The position numbers were made by a program, and so were the translations under genes. Shown one piece after another: positions 1 to 9,022 of a stretch of 64,000 bases of DNA; position 1 is the first letter of the stretch, and every line of letters begins with the position of its first letter. The notes under the pieces are model-generated. The model worked only from the letters and a program-made list of their open reading frames with translations. It had not been told where the DNA came from and did no database searches. Source of the stretch: Pseudoalteromonas spongiae UST010723-006 (GTDB taxonomy: Bacteria > Pseudomonadota > Gammaproteobacteria > Enterobacterales > Alteromonadaceae); assembly GCF_000238255.3 (NCBI RefSeq), contig NZ_CP011039.1, forward strand, positions 421,001-485,000, read 5' to 3'.

Positions 1-2
1 GT

Positions 3-812
3 GTTACCCAAGAGGTAGGTACAGCCTTAAAGCGCTTCACATCAATCAGGCATATCGAACTGAGCTTTAAAGTTAAACATGATGTAGCAATTGCGGCAGG
101 TGTTGAAAACTCTATTGGTGATTATATTGTTCACTTTAACTTAGACTCAGATCCTATTCATGCTGTAGAGGATTTGGTATCAATCTGTATGTCAAAGACT
201 GATATCGTGTTCGGTGAATGCAAACAGCTATTTAGCTATAAATACGACCTCATTAAGCCGCTTATCAATGTCTTAGAATCAGTGAGCAAAGCCAAGTTTC
301 CTGACTACTTTACTGAGTTGTTTTGTATTAACCGCAAAGTCGCAAATGCAGTAACAGAGACTGGCAGATATCATCACAAGTTTTTTGCCAGAATAATAAG
401 GACTGGCTATAAAGTTTCCACATACTCATATTCAACACAATCAGATAAAAAGCGTTCGTCTGCATTAGAGCTAAAAAACTCATTTAGAGAGTTAATATTT
501 AACTCAACAAGACCGCTTAGATGGATGAGTGCGTTAGGTTGCCTTGGTGGTTTCCTTGCGTTTATCTTTAGCGTTTATAGTGTGCTGGCTAACATCATTA
601 GCGGTAACGTAGTTCAAGGGTGGACGACATTAGTGCTGTTTAGCTCAATGTTGTTTATGTTGCTCTTCGTTATATTGGCATTTTTTGGAGAGTATCTAGG
701 AAGGTTGCTCGATGATCGCAGTGATAAACGAGATTATTGTGTTAAGAACGAGCAACATAGTACCGTGATGGTAAATAAAAACAGAATAAACGTAACTGAT
801 AGCGCAGAGTGA
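3..812 (+). CDS. Polyprenyl-phosphate glycosyltransferase, GT2 family (GtrB/ArnC-like), 5' end outside window
   Basis: The reading frame is open from base 3, so the true start lies upstream of the window; a TTG at 174 is only an internal codon. The visible part carries the end of a GT2 domain (FNLDSDPIHAVEDL resembles the acidic loop of DPM1/GtrB/ArnC enzymes) and two C-terminal membrane segments (roughly residues 120-145 and 155-178 counted from the TTG). This GT2 plus two-helix layout is typical of enzymes that load a sugar from a nucleotide donor onto undecaprenyl phosphate at the inner membrane. It is followed 6 bp later by another GT2 gene, consistent with an operon. The sugar cannot be told from the sequence. 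Confidence 0.8.
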   Translation, partial: VTQEVGTALKRFTSIRHIELSFKVKHDVAIAAGVENSIGDYIVHFNLDSDPIHAVEDLVSICMSKTDIVFGECKQLFSYKYDLIKPLINVLESVSKAKFPDYFTELFCINRKVANAVTETGRYHHKFFARIIRTGYKVSTYSYSTQSDKKRSSALELKNSFRELIFNSTRPLRWMSALGCLGGFLAFIFSVYSVLANIISGNVVQGWTTLVLFSSMLFMLLFVILAFFGEYLGRLLDDRSDKRDYCVKNEQHSTVMVNKNRINVTDSAE

Positions 813-818
813 TTTTCA

Positions 819-1604
819 ATGAACCAAAGAGATGTACCAAGCTATAACATCGAACAGCTAAATGATAAAAAAAACAAATACTGTGTCTGTGTCTTCGTTA
901 TTAATGAGGGGGACAAAGTACGCAAGCAAATCGAGCGTATGCAGCCACTTAGTGAGCAAGTAGATATAATAATAGCTGATGGGGGGAGCACCGATGGCTC
1001 CTTAGAACTAGGGTTTCTTAAAGAGCATGAGGTAACGACACTACTTACCAAAACAGGTCCCGGAAAATTAAGCGCGCAAATGAGAATGGCGTTTGATTAT
1101 GCTTTAGCGCAAGGCTACGAAGGTGTTGTAGTTGTAGATGGAAACGGCAAAGATGATATTTCGGCAATCCCCAGCTTTTTAGAGAAGTTAAGTGAAGGAT
1201 GGGATCACATTCAAGGTTCACGGTTTATTCCCGGTGGTAAGGCAATCAATACACCGTTATCAAGGCATCTAGGATTAAAAATATTACATGCACCATTAAT
1301 CAGCTTATCAGCTGGAAGGCGTCATACAGATACTACAAATGGTTTTAGAGCTTACAGCAGTAAATTACTGTGTGACAGCAGAGTAGCGCCTTTTAGAAAA
1401 GTTTTTGAAGCCTATGAGCTGCATTATTATTTAGCGATTAGAGCAAGTAGGTTGGGCTTTAAAGTGTGTGAAGTTCCCGTCACTAGGGAATACCCAAAAA
1501 CCGGGAAAACACCTACTAAAATATCACCTATTAAAGGTAATCTTCTGATATTAAAAACCTTATTTAAAGCAGCGTCGCATCAGTTTAACCCAGGAGAAGA
1601 ATAA
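819..1604 (+). CDS. Soluble GT2-family glycosyltransferase (DPM1-like)
   Basis: 261 residues with a GT-A fold signature: CVFVINEGDKVRKQI at the N-terminus, IIADGGSTDGS (the nucleotide-binding DGxSTD motif), and VVVDGNGKDD where related enzymes carry the metal-binding acidic motif. A TNGFRAY segment near residue 170 matches the acceptor-side motif of dolichyl-phosphate mannose synthase-like enzymes. No membrane helices are visible, unlike the preceding GT2. The stop overlaps the next start by one base, so translational coupling with the epimerase gene is likely. Donor and acceptor are unknown. Confidence 0.8.
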   Translation: MNQRDVPSYNIEQLNDKKNKYCVCVFVINEGDKVRKQIERMQPLSEQVDIIIADGGSTDGSLELGFLKEHEVTTLLTKTGPGKLSAQMRMAFDYALAQGYEGVVVVDGNGKDDISAIPSFLEKLSEGWDHIQGSRFIPGGKAINTPLSRHLGLKILHAPLISLSAGRRHTDTTNGFRAYSSKLLCDSRVAPFRKVFEAYELHYYLAIRASRLGFKVCEVPVTREYPKTGKTPTKISPIKGNLLILKTLFKAASHQFNPGEE

Positions 1605-2374
1605 TGACTAAAGCAATTATAGGACATACAGGATTCGTTGGCGGTAATCTCATTAAACAAATGAATTTTGATAGTTTTTATAACTCAAAAAATATTAATA
1701 ACATTAAAGGTCAAGCTTTCGACTTACTCGTGATTTCAGGCGTGTCGGCCGTAAAGTGGCTGGCTAACAAAGAACCTCAGCAAGATTGGCAGAAAATAGA
1801 AGGTCTTATCGATTGTTTGAAAGAAGTAACAGCGAAGAAAGTTGTTTTGATTTCAACTGTTGATGTTTATAAACAACCGATTAATGTTACAGAAAATACA
1901 AGCATTGAACTTAACGATTTGCATCCGTATGGATTACATCGATTTAAGTTTGAGGAGTTCGTTAAAAGTAACTTTGCCGACGTAACTACCGTTAGACTTC
2001 CGGGGCTGTTTGGTAATGGGTTAAAGAAAAACATTATTTTTGATTACTTAACTAACAATAACGTAGAAAGCATCGATACTCGACATTCTTTCCAGTTTTA
2101 TAATTTAGCCAATTTGGCTCGTGATATTCAACGTGCAATTGAAGCAAAACTAGTTTTATTAAATATTGCAGTAGAGCCTGTGACCGTAAAAGAGGTTGCT
2201 GAAGCGTGTTTAGGTCAGAGCATAGATAATCATGTTGCTGAAACCGTAATTTCATACGATTTTAAAAGTATTCATGATGAAAAGTGGGATCATAAAAACG
2301 GCTATTTGTACTCTAAAGAAGAGTGCTTGAATGATATCAAAAACTTCTGCCGAGACTTTACCAATGCACAATAA
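1604..2374 (+). CDS. Short NAD(P)-dependent sugar epimerase/dehydratase-like protein
   Basis: 256 residues with an N-terminal Rossmann motif (IIGHTGFVGGNL, a GxxGxxG variant), followed by VVLISTVDVY, where extended SDR enzymes place the catalytic Ser/Thr. The downstream Y-G-L-H-R-F-K-F segment fits YxxxK only loosely (YGLHRFK), so catalysis is uncertain. It is shorter than most nucleotide-sugar epimerases (about 310-340 residues), the C-terminal substrate domain being reduced. It lies between a GT2 and a sugar isomerase-like gene and overlaps both, so it probably acts on the same sugar. Substrate unknown. Confidence 0.7.
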   Translation: MTKAIIGHTGFVGGNLIKQMNFDSFYNSKNINNIKGQAFDLLVISGVSAVKWLANKEPQQDWQKIEGLIDCLKEVTAKKVVLISTVDVYKQPINVTENTSIELNDLHPYGLHRFKFEEFVKSNFADVTTVRLPGLFGNGLKKNIIFDYLTNNNVESIDTRHSFQFYNLANLARDIQRAIEAKLVLLNIAVEPVTVKEVAEACLGQSIDNHVAETVISYDFKSIHDEKWDHKNGYLYSKEECLNDIKNFCRDFTNAQ

Positions 2375-3179
2375 GTTCACATTCTCAAACATTGCATGGT
2401 CACCTGAAGAAGAAAGTATCGCTAAAAAGTTGTTAGTAAAATATGGTGTAGCAGGTGTTGAAGTAGCCCCTGCTCGCGCTGTAAAGGATATTTATAATTT
2501 TAAAAATGATGAGGCATTAGCGTATAGACGTTATTGGAATGACGAAGGAATTTCAATTACCTCAATGCAGGCATTACTGTTTGGTGGGCCAGGTGGTAAT
2601 ATTTTTGGCAATAGCTCGGAAAGAAAACTGGTAGAAACCCATCTTAAGAAAGTCATAGAATTAGCGTCGATTCTCGGTGCTAAAAAGTTAGTTTTTGGCT
2701 CTCCGAAAAACAGACTTAAAGGTGAACTCAGTAAAAGTGAAGCAAACGCTAGCGCCGCTGACTTTTTTCACAGTATCGCTATTCATGCTGTCGAGCATGA
2801 TACCCAATTGTGTATTGAGCCAAACCCAACTTATTATGGTTGTGACTTTGTAAATACTAGCGATGAAGCGTTTGAGTTATATGGATTAATAAACCATCCG
2901 GGCTTTGGTGTTCACCTTGATGCAGCTGGAATGCATTTATCTAATGAAGATATTAATCATCAACTAAACAAACTTGGTGAGCATATTTCTCATTTCCATA
3001 TCAGTGAAAAAGACCTTGTTGAGATAGGGACTGGTGAAACGCCGCACAATGTTGTTGCAAGGGCGTTAGCTAAAAGTAAGTATAGCGGTTACTTGTCGAT
3101 TGAAATGCTAAGACAGCCTTTAGGAATTGCAAGTGTAGAGTCTGCACTTGCCTTTGTGTTAGGGCATTATAATGACTAA
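2364..3179 (+). CDS. Sugar phosphate isomerase/epimerase-like TIM-barrel protein
   Basis: I place the start at ATG 2364 (protein begins MHNKFTFSNIAW) rather than the upstream in-frame ATG 2331, because 2364 leaves an 11-bp overlap with the previous gene and begins at the first barrel strand. About 271 residues. Features of the AP-endonuclease-2/xylose-isomerase-like fold are visible: KKLVFGSPKNR, LCIEPNPTYYG (metal-binding Glu), GVHLDAAGMHL (Asp), HISHFHISEKD (His) and YLSIEML (Glu). It is presumably a divalent-metal isomerase or epimerase acting on a sugar in the glycan pathway, working with the preceding epimerase. Exact reaction unknown. Confidence 0.75.
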   Translation: MHNKFTFSNIAWSPEEESIAKKLLVKYGVAGVEVAPARAVKDIYNFKNDEALAYRRYWNDEGISITSMQALLFGGPGGNIFGNSSERKLVETHLKKVIELASILGAKKLVFGSPKNRLKGELSKSEANASAADFFHSIAIHAVEHDTQLCIEPNPTYYGCDFVNTSDEAFELYGLINHPGFGVHLDAAGMHLSNEDINHQLNKLGEHISHFHISEKDLVEIGTGETPHNVVARALAKSKYSGYLSIEMLRQPLGIASVESALAFVLGHYND

Positions 3180-3549
3180 TTTAGTAATTATATTTAGTAT
3201 CTTCTTTTCGGCTAGCTCTCAATTGTTGTTGAAGAAAGGTGTTAGTGAACTAAAGCCAGTATCGCAAGGTGGGATAGAGGGCTTATCTAACTTAGTTATA
3301 GCGGTTTCTACAAATCTATACATCGTTGCGGGTGTTTTCTTTCAGGTATTCGCATTATTAATTTGGCTTTATGTCTTGAAAAAGGTGGATGTTAGCTACG
3401 CATATCCATTTATTTCTCTTGGATTTGTTTTCGTTATGGGTATGTCGTTTTTTATCTTTAATGAAAAAATAGATGCCTTTAAAGCGATTGGTGCTTTAGT
3501 AATATGCTTAGGTATCGTTATTTTGAGTTTTAGTAAACAGACCTCTTAA
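3172..3549 (+). CDS. Four-helix EamA/SMR-type transporter (ArnE/EmrE-like)
   Basis: 125 residues, almost entirely four hydrophobic segments. SASSQLLLKKGV in the first helix and the VSYAYPFISLGFVFV segment in the third are characteristic of the small DMT/SMR superfamily, including the ArnE/ArnF subunits that flip undecaprenyl-phosphate-aminoarabinose. It overlaps the isomerase gene by 8 bp and ends the first run of tightly packed genes. Together with the polyprenyl-phosphate glycosyltransferase at the window edge, I infer that it moves a lipid-linked monosaccharide to the periplasmic face. Membership of the superfamily is firm; the substrate is inferred. Confidence 0.75.
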   Translation: MTNLVIIFSIFFSASSQLLLKKGVSELKPVSQGGIEGLSNLVIAVSTNLYIVAGVFFQVFALLIWLYVLKKVDVSYAYPFISLGFVFVMGMSFFIFNEKIDAFKAIGALVICLGIVILSFSKQTS

Positions 3550-3781
3550 TATTTTATAGAACATTGGTTTTTTGAGTAAAGATTTTTCGAACCCAAAAGA
3601 TCTATATGCAATAATGTATTTCGGTCAGTTGTCTTAGCTGCGTATTATTTAAAATGCATTGTTTCATTTTTTGAAGTTTTGCTTAATCATATGGCCAGGC
3701 ATTTTCTTTTCTATCGTACTTTCCAAGGAAGGAATATTAGTATGGTCATCATTAAAAATAACAGAAACTATCAGGTTTTAA

Positions 3782-6700
3782 ATGTTTGATTTCAAAGGCT
3801 TTTCGCTCTCAAGACAAGCTCTGTTGGTAAAGCGAGTTACTCCCATAATTATTGCGTGTTTAGCGGCTTTATGTGTTTTACCTTTTCTTCAATATTTTTC
3901 TTATCAAATGGATTGGTATCCTGTTTGGGGGCTAAAGCTTTACGCTGTAGTTTTTTTACTAATTGTTTTATATATATATTATCGCATTTTTAGGAGTGTT
4001 GAACGCTCGTTTTTTTATTTTAACTGTGCGGTTTTGTTGCTCACTCCGTTATTGATTCTGGTTGTTGGTTATATAGATAGTTTAGTCTTTGATGGATACC
4101 CGTTTGATGGTCCATTCCAATCTTATAACGCGCTTCGGCGAATAGATAATGGTCAAATTATAGGGTTGGATACGCAATATTTTCACGGCATTCTGATACC
4201 GTATCTAAATTACCCGCTGTATAGTTTATTTGGTGGGAATTTATTTGCCTCAGAATTTTCAAGAATAACCATTAATGCATTAATTTATTTTGTTTACTTC
4301 TTCTGTTTTTATAAACTGTTTCATCACAATAAAAAGCTAGTATTTGCACTGTTTTTTATTTATTTATTTGTTTCTGAATCACAGCTTCTAATGACCGGAA
4401 CACATTCATTTATTGTAAGTGTGCATTTGAATCTGTTAAGAACAATTTTACCGTTAGTAATATTTGTTTTTTTAATTAGGGCGGAGCTACCTGTTAGAAA
4501 CAAGGTATTAGTTACGGCATGTTTAACTGTGCTTGCTTATTATATGGGGAATGAGCATGGAATATATTCGTTTCTTGCCTTAGTTTTTTATTGGGCGATT
4601 TATCAGGGAAACATAAGGACTAAATTCATTAACATGGGATTATATGTTGGGGCCGTTGCTGTTTTACTGATTGGTTCTCACTATGCCTTCCTGGGTGGAA
4701 TAAATAATTTAAAATTTATGTCCGATATAACACAAGATCAGGTGTGGTATTTTGGTAATTTCCCTAATGATTTTTACTCATCTTTTGGAAGTTTTATCGG
4801 GGGAGATGCTAACTTAGCAAGAAGAGCACTTGCCTCGTTATTATATGTGGCTTTACTTACCGTACTTGCTATCTACTTTTTGTGTAGTAAGTACGTAAAA
4901 GCGATATTTTCTAAAAAAGAGCTGAATGCTTCGATCTTTTTTGTGATCTACGGTGGCTTAGGAATGCTATCTTTGTTGGGATACTTGGGTGCTCATTATC
5001 TTGATTCTTTACTACGTTCTTATCTTATTATCATCTTATTGATTCTATCCAAAGTACTTATCGTAAAAGGTAGCTCTACTAACAATGAGGTTTGGATGCG
5101 TAAAATTTTGTTTTCACGATTTTTAGCAATTTCAACACCACTGGTACTTTGTTTGCTGATGATTCAAATTTTTCCGTATCAGCGTGTTTTGGATAAAGTA
5201 AATACAATAAATACAGGAAGGGCTCATTTTGATGCTGACCTTGGTGTATATCCGTCATTGGGCTTAGTGAATAATGTTGATTTTTCTCATCATACAAATC
5301 TTTTGGCATTTAAAAATGCAGTAGAGGAAAATAAGAGTAATTTTTTCCATAACATCATGTTAACGTCCGAATTGTCTATTAATGGTTATAAAAATATCAC
5401 AACGATAGAGAGTGCCGCAGAAATACCAAGTTGGGTTAAAGTGGGTGATTTGGTTGAAATTGAGCTAAACAATAAGGATTTATCGAGTTACACAATTCAA
5501 ACTAATGTTTTGGGATTAGAAGGGCGAAGAATCACGGTTCGTAAAATGAATACATCAAAAGGTATAATTTCTGCTGTAAGATTCATAAAACGTATCGCTT
5601 CACATATTAGTAAAGCACCTGAAAATTGTAGGCATACATCCCCAATTGGTGATGGTTCGTTATTTTATAATGGGATTAATGTAAAAGATAACCAAATAAA
5701 AATTAACCCTGAATGTTATCCATTTTATGTATCTGGAATGGTGTTAAACTTCAAAAATTCATCAACTCATAAAATTGAGCGGATTTCAGATAGTGGCGTT
5801 ATTACGCTTGCCAAATCGCCTAAGCAATTGAGCTACTTTGATGGCTATCCTTACTATTTTGAAATAATAGAGTACCAAGACACTTTCCCATATAGCTCAC
5901 AAAATTTTGCCGCAAAGGAAGTCGCATCAGAAAGCTCTGTTCGTCTAACAAAAGATCTAAAAGACGTTGATAAACTTTATAATTTACGCACAGGTCTGGA
6001 AGTTAGCGTTATGCAAAAGGGTTTAAAAGTTTTTGGTGATTTCAGTAATGATGCCGATTATGGGTTGCATAATACCTATGTAAGCTCACCGCAAGAACTT
6101 GATTACACATTGCAAAGTCGAAAAGGTTTAAGTCTATGGAGTCAATACCCAGGGTTGATTGAGGGCAAATATAATTTGTTCAAGTGTTCTAATATTGACT
6201 ATGAAATCCATGCTCTAGGACCGCGCTTGAGAAGCCAATACTTTAGAGATTTTACTGAATGTAAGCCTGACATTTTGCAGTTAATGTCACCGAATATTGC
6301 AGAGCAAAGCAAGTTTTATTCCTGGTGGCTCATAAATAGTTTCTGGGAATTGTATGCAGAAATTTATGATAATTACGAACCGGCGTCGCAAAGCTTGTAT
6401 TCAACATTTTGGAAAAAGAGTAATACATCTTCAAAAAGAGAAACTATTAACACATTTGATGAATATGATATTTGGTTTGATTCTTCAGGCGAGCGTTTAC
6501 TAACAGTTGAGGTTGAAATTAACATTAAACCTTCTTTACTGACAAAGCTGCCAGTGATCGGTAAAACTAATCGCCATTATATCACTGTCACTGGAGGGAA
6601 TAGAGGTGGCATGATCGCGGTTCCTCCTTATCGAAAAAGTATGTTGATTCCGATTCTATCTTCAGGGGATAGAGTTACTCTAGATAAGCAATCAATTACT

Positions 6701-6802
6701 CCTTTTGGAATTGATGAAGAGTTTGATTTTAAAATTAAATCAGTGCTTGAACATGAGTTTAACGTGGAGAAAATCAACTACATGTTTGGCTATAAAAGTT
6801 AG
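3782..6802 (+). CDS. Large GT-C-like membrane protein with a long C-terminal extramembrane domain
   Basis: 1006 residues. Residues 1-465 hold about 11-12 hydrophobic segments; residues 470-1006 are mostly hydrophilic with no clear membrane span. An early loop (near residue 105-145) reads DGYPFDGPFQSYNALRRIDN and later HGILIPYLNYPLYSLFGG, the arrangement of acidic residue plus aromatic/proline-rich loop seen in GT-C enzymes using polyprenyl-phosphate sugars. I recognise no family for the C-terminal half. A 232-bp intergenic stretch with no gene precedes it, so it may start a second transcription unit. Only 23 bp separate it from the flippase gene. A periplasmic glycosyltransferase role is inferred. 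Confidence 0.6.
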   Translation: MFDFKGFSLSRQALLVKRVTPIIIACLAALCVLPFLQYFSYQMDWYPVWGLKLYAVVFLLIVLYIYYRIFRSVERSFFYFNCAVLLLTPLLILVVGYIDSLVFDGYPFDGPFQSYNALRRIDNGQIIGLDTQYFHGILIPYLNYPLYSLFGGNLFASEFSRITINALIYFVYFFCFYKLFHHNKKLVFALFFIYLFVSESQLLMTGTHSFIVSVHLNLLRTILPLVIFVFLIRAELPVRNKVLVTACLTVLAYYMGNEHGIYSFLALVFYWAIYQGNIRTKFINMGLYVGAVAVLLIGSHYAFLGGINNLKFMSDITQDQVWYFGNFPNDFYSSFGSFIGGDANLARRALASLLYVALLTVLAIYFLCSKYVKAIFSKKELNASIFFVIYGGLGMLSLLGYLGAHYLDSLLRSYLIIILLILSKVLIVKGSSTNNEVWMRKILFSRFLAISTPLVLCLLMIQIFPYQRVLDKVNTINTGRAHFDADLGVYPSLGLVNNVDFSHHTNLLAFKNAVEENKSNFFHNIMLTSELSINGYKNITTIESAAEIPSWVKVGDLVEIELNNKDLSSYTIQTNVLGLEGRRITVRKMNTSKGIISAVRFIKRIASHISKAPENCRHTSPIGDGSLFYNGINVKDNQIKINPECYPFYVSGMVLNFKNSSTHKIERISDSGVITLAKSPKQLSYFDGYPYYFEIIEYQDTFPYSSQNFAAKEVASESSVRLTKDLKDVDKLYNLRTGLEVSVMQKGLKVFGDFSNDADYGLHNTYVSSPQELDYTLQSRKGLSLWSQYPGLIEGKYNLFKCSNIDYEIHALGPRLRSQYFRDFTECKPDILQLMSPNIAEQSKFYSWWLINSFWELYAEIYDNYEPASQSLYSTFWKKSNTSSKRETINTFDEYDIWFDSSGERLLTVEVEINIKPSLLTKLPVIGKTNRHYITVTGGNRGGMIAVPPYRKSMLIPILSSGDRVTLDKQSITPFGIDEEFDFKIKSVLEHEFNVEKINYMFGYKS

Positions 6803-6825
6803 AAAGTTTCTAATTATGTAATCGA

Positions 6826-7995
6826 ATGAGCGGCTTTTCTAAAGACTTTATACATTACTCCTTAGCAAACTTTGTTAGTTTGCTTCTAGGAGTTGTATTA
6901 CTTGCAGGTTTAAGTTCACAACTTGAGCCTGAAGTATATGGGCAATATGGTTTTTATATGTCCATATTTTCGATTATATTGGTCTTTGTTAATTGGGGAA
7001 GAAAAGAAAAGGTTTATAAGTTAGCTATAACACATGCTTGGAATCCCCGTCGCTATGAGAAAAAGCAAGTTGCATTTTTTAATTTAATTGTTGTTTTTAC
7101 ACTGCCACTATTGCTGATTAATCAGACGTTATTTCTTGTAGTTGTATTTGCTCTATTGTTTAGTCTTTTTCAAAGTAAATGCTTCTATCAAAGAGGAATA
7201 AATAACTACTTAGTAGATGGTTGGAGTATGCCGTTATATCGGTTAAATCTAGTGGTTATTGTTTTTGCTTTGTTTTTTCTTTTTTCTTCAAGTGAAGTAT
7301 CAGTCGATTATTTAATTTTAGCATCTTGCATCAGTATCTTCGTAATAAATGTATTCTTTTTGAAAATACCCATGCTGCAATTGCCTGTTAACAAAATCAG
7401 AGTGACTTTTCCAAAGTGGAATTTTTTTATAGCAATTGAGCTTATTAGTATCGCGTATTTGAAAGTTGATGTGATAATCGGGAGTTTTCTACTTGGGTTT
7501 GAACAAATAGCATCTTACTTTTTTTCCATTCAGGTATTTGAAGCTGTCTTGGTTTTATTATTACCTATTTGTCATATTTTTATAGGTAAAGTAAAAGGCA
7601 ACTCATCACCTCACTACGAATTAAAATACGCCTTAATGGTAGTAGCTATAACATTGTTTGGTTTAAGTGTGTTTCTACTTATAGGTGATTATTTTATAAA
7701 CGCATGGCTCCCGCATTACCAAAATGCATTTTATTTTATAGCCGCGTTAATTGTTGTTGCAGGCATTGCTACTTTAAACTCATTCTATTCCATGCTTTTG
7801 ATTTTGAAAAATAAAGAGCGGTTGTATTTTAAAATAGTGCTCTATTGTTTCGTTGGATACATTGTTATTACGCCACCCCTTGCACTGTTTTATTCTGTAA
7901 AAGGTTTGGTGATTGGTAAGTTGCTGATTGAAACGCTTATTTTTGTTGGTATGTTTATTTGCTACAGGCGGCTAAATAATGAAAATTGTTTATGA
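6826..7995 (+). CDS. Wzx-like polysaccharide/lipid-linked oligosaccharide flippase
   Basis: 389 residues with about 12 hydrophobic segments and few charged residues, beginning HYSLANFVSLLLGVVLLAGLSSQLEPEVYGQYGFYMS, which is the N-terminal helix and first loop pattern of the MATE/MOP superfamily exporters (Polysacc_synt). The family moves undecaprenyl-diphosphate-linked oligosaccharides to the periplasmic leaflet. It sits between a GT-C-like protein and a GT4 enzyme, overlapping the latter by 17 bp. Being shorter than typical Wzx (about 420-480), the last helix pair may be absent. Substrate specificity cannot be read from the sequence. Confidence 0.75.
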   Translation: MSGFSKDFIHYSLANFVSLLLGVVLLAGLSSQLEPEVYGQYGFYMSIFSIILVFVNWGRKEKVYKLAITHAWNPRRYEKKQVAFFNLIVVFTLPLLLINQTLFLVVVFALLFSLFQSKCFYQRGINNYLVDGWSMPLYRLNLVVIVFALFFLFSSSEVSVDYLILASCISIFVINVFFLKIPMLQLPVNKIRVTFPKWNFFIAIELISIAYLKVDVIIGSFLLGFEQIASYFFSIQVFEAVLVLLLPICHIFIGKVKGNSSPHYELKYALMVVAITLFGLSVFLLIGDYFINAWLPHYQNAFYFIAALIVVAGIATLNSFYSMLLILKNKERLYFKIVLYCFVGYIVITPPLALFYSVKGLVIGKLLIETLIFVGMFICYRRLNNENCL

Positions 7996-9022
7996 TCATT
8001 TTATAGCTAAAGGTGGTGCGGAAAGAGTTAGCCTTTTATTACAGCGCTATTTAAAGCATTCAGTAGTTGAATCAGCGTATGTTGATAAAAGTCTTTTTCA
8101 AGACGATGACATCAAATGCTATGGCTATGATTATAGGGAGGCATTAATCCCTACGTTATCTTTAATGTTTTTTTATCTTTTTAAGTTTAAGTTAGACACC
8201 AATCGTGACTATTTTTTATCAGGAATCTTTTCGCCGTTAGCACTAATGTTGGGGCCAAAAGGGGGGAGAAGAATCGTCTACTTCCATACATTTCCTGACT
8301 TTTGCGACGTTGTAAAGCAACCAACTTTTATGACCAAGCTCTTACAGCCATTATTGCGAAGGTTATATATCTGGCTTTTGAAGCAGAGTTTAAAAAATGC
8401 GGATCAAGTATATTCTAATTCTCAATATGTAAAATCTAAATTCGAAAGCTTAAAAGTAGCAAGTGAAATACTGTATCCGCCGATAGTCTGTAAAGAGTTT
8501 GAATTTAAGAGAAGTGATGATTATTACTTGGTGGTGTCTAGGCTTGAGGAAAATAAAAGAGTTAATTTAATTTTGGAAGCTTTTAGCTTAATGCCTGAAT
8601 TTAAGTTAGTGGTGATTGGTTCTGGAAGTATGTACCTTGAACTTTTCAATCGGTTTAAACAGTGTAGCAATATCACTTTGTTAGGAGCCTTACCTCCAGA
8701 AAAGTTAAAGGATTATTACAGTCGATGTAAAGCTGTTATTGCGATTCCTGAAAATGAGTACTTTGGGTTAGTTGCAATTGAAGCATTAGCTAGCGGCAAA
8801 TTTGTTATTGGTGCAAAAAGTGGCGGCTTAATAGAAACGATTAAGAACGAAGACTTAGGCGTTTTAATAGAGGAGCCTGTCACTAGCCAAAAGTTACTTG
8901 ATAGAGTTCAACATTTCGAACAATTAACTCCTAGCTTAGACAATCATCAACTAAGGCAAGCTGAAGTCAAGGTGTACGATATTGAGTTTTTTGTGCAAAG
9001 GTTAAAATGTGTTAAAAGTTAA
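7979..9022 (+). CDS. GT4-family glycosyltransferase (WbaZ/mannosyltransferase-like)
   Basis: 347 residues. N-terminus KIVYDHFIAKGGAERV is the GGxE/GGAERV acceptor-side loop of GT4 enzymes. The C-terminal GT-B domain shows YYLVVSRLEENKRVNLILEA, then IGSG, and AIPENEYFGLVAIEALASG, which corresponds to the E-x7-E nucleotide-sugar motif. It is cytoplasmic or membrane-associated and would extend a lipid-linked glycan with a retaining mechanism. The start overlaps the flippase gene by 17 bp and the stop overlaps the next gene by 14 bp, so the three are probably co-translated. Confidence 0.82.
   Translation: MKIVYDHFIAKGGAERVSLLLQRYLKHSVVESAYVDKSLFQDDDIKCYGYDYREALIPTLSLMFFYLFKFKLDTNRDYFLSGIFSPLALMLGPKGGRRIVYFHTFPDFCDVVKQPTFMTKLLQPLLRRLYIWLLKQSLKNADQVYSNSQYVKSKFESLKVASEILYPPIVCKEFEFKRSDDYYLVVSRLEENKRVNLILEAFSLMPEFKLVVIGSGSMYLELFNRFKQCSNITLLGALPPEKLKDYYSRCKAVIAIPENEYFGLVAIEALASGKFVIGAKSGGLIETIKNEDLGVLIEEPVTSQKLLDRVQHFEQLTPSLDNHQLRQAEVKVYDIEFFVQRLKCVKS

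Noticed and set aside
3741..3788. 15-codon frame overlapping the start of the 1006-residue membrane protein
   Set aside because: No clear ribosome site of its own and no conserved feature; probably chance.
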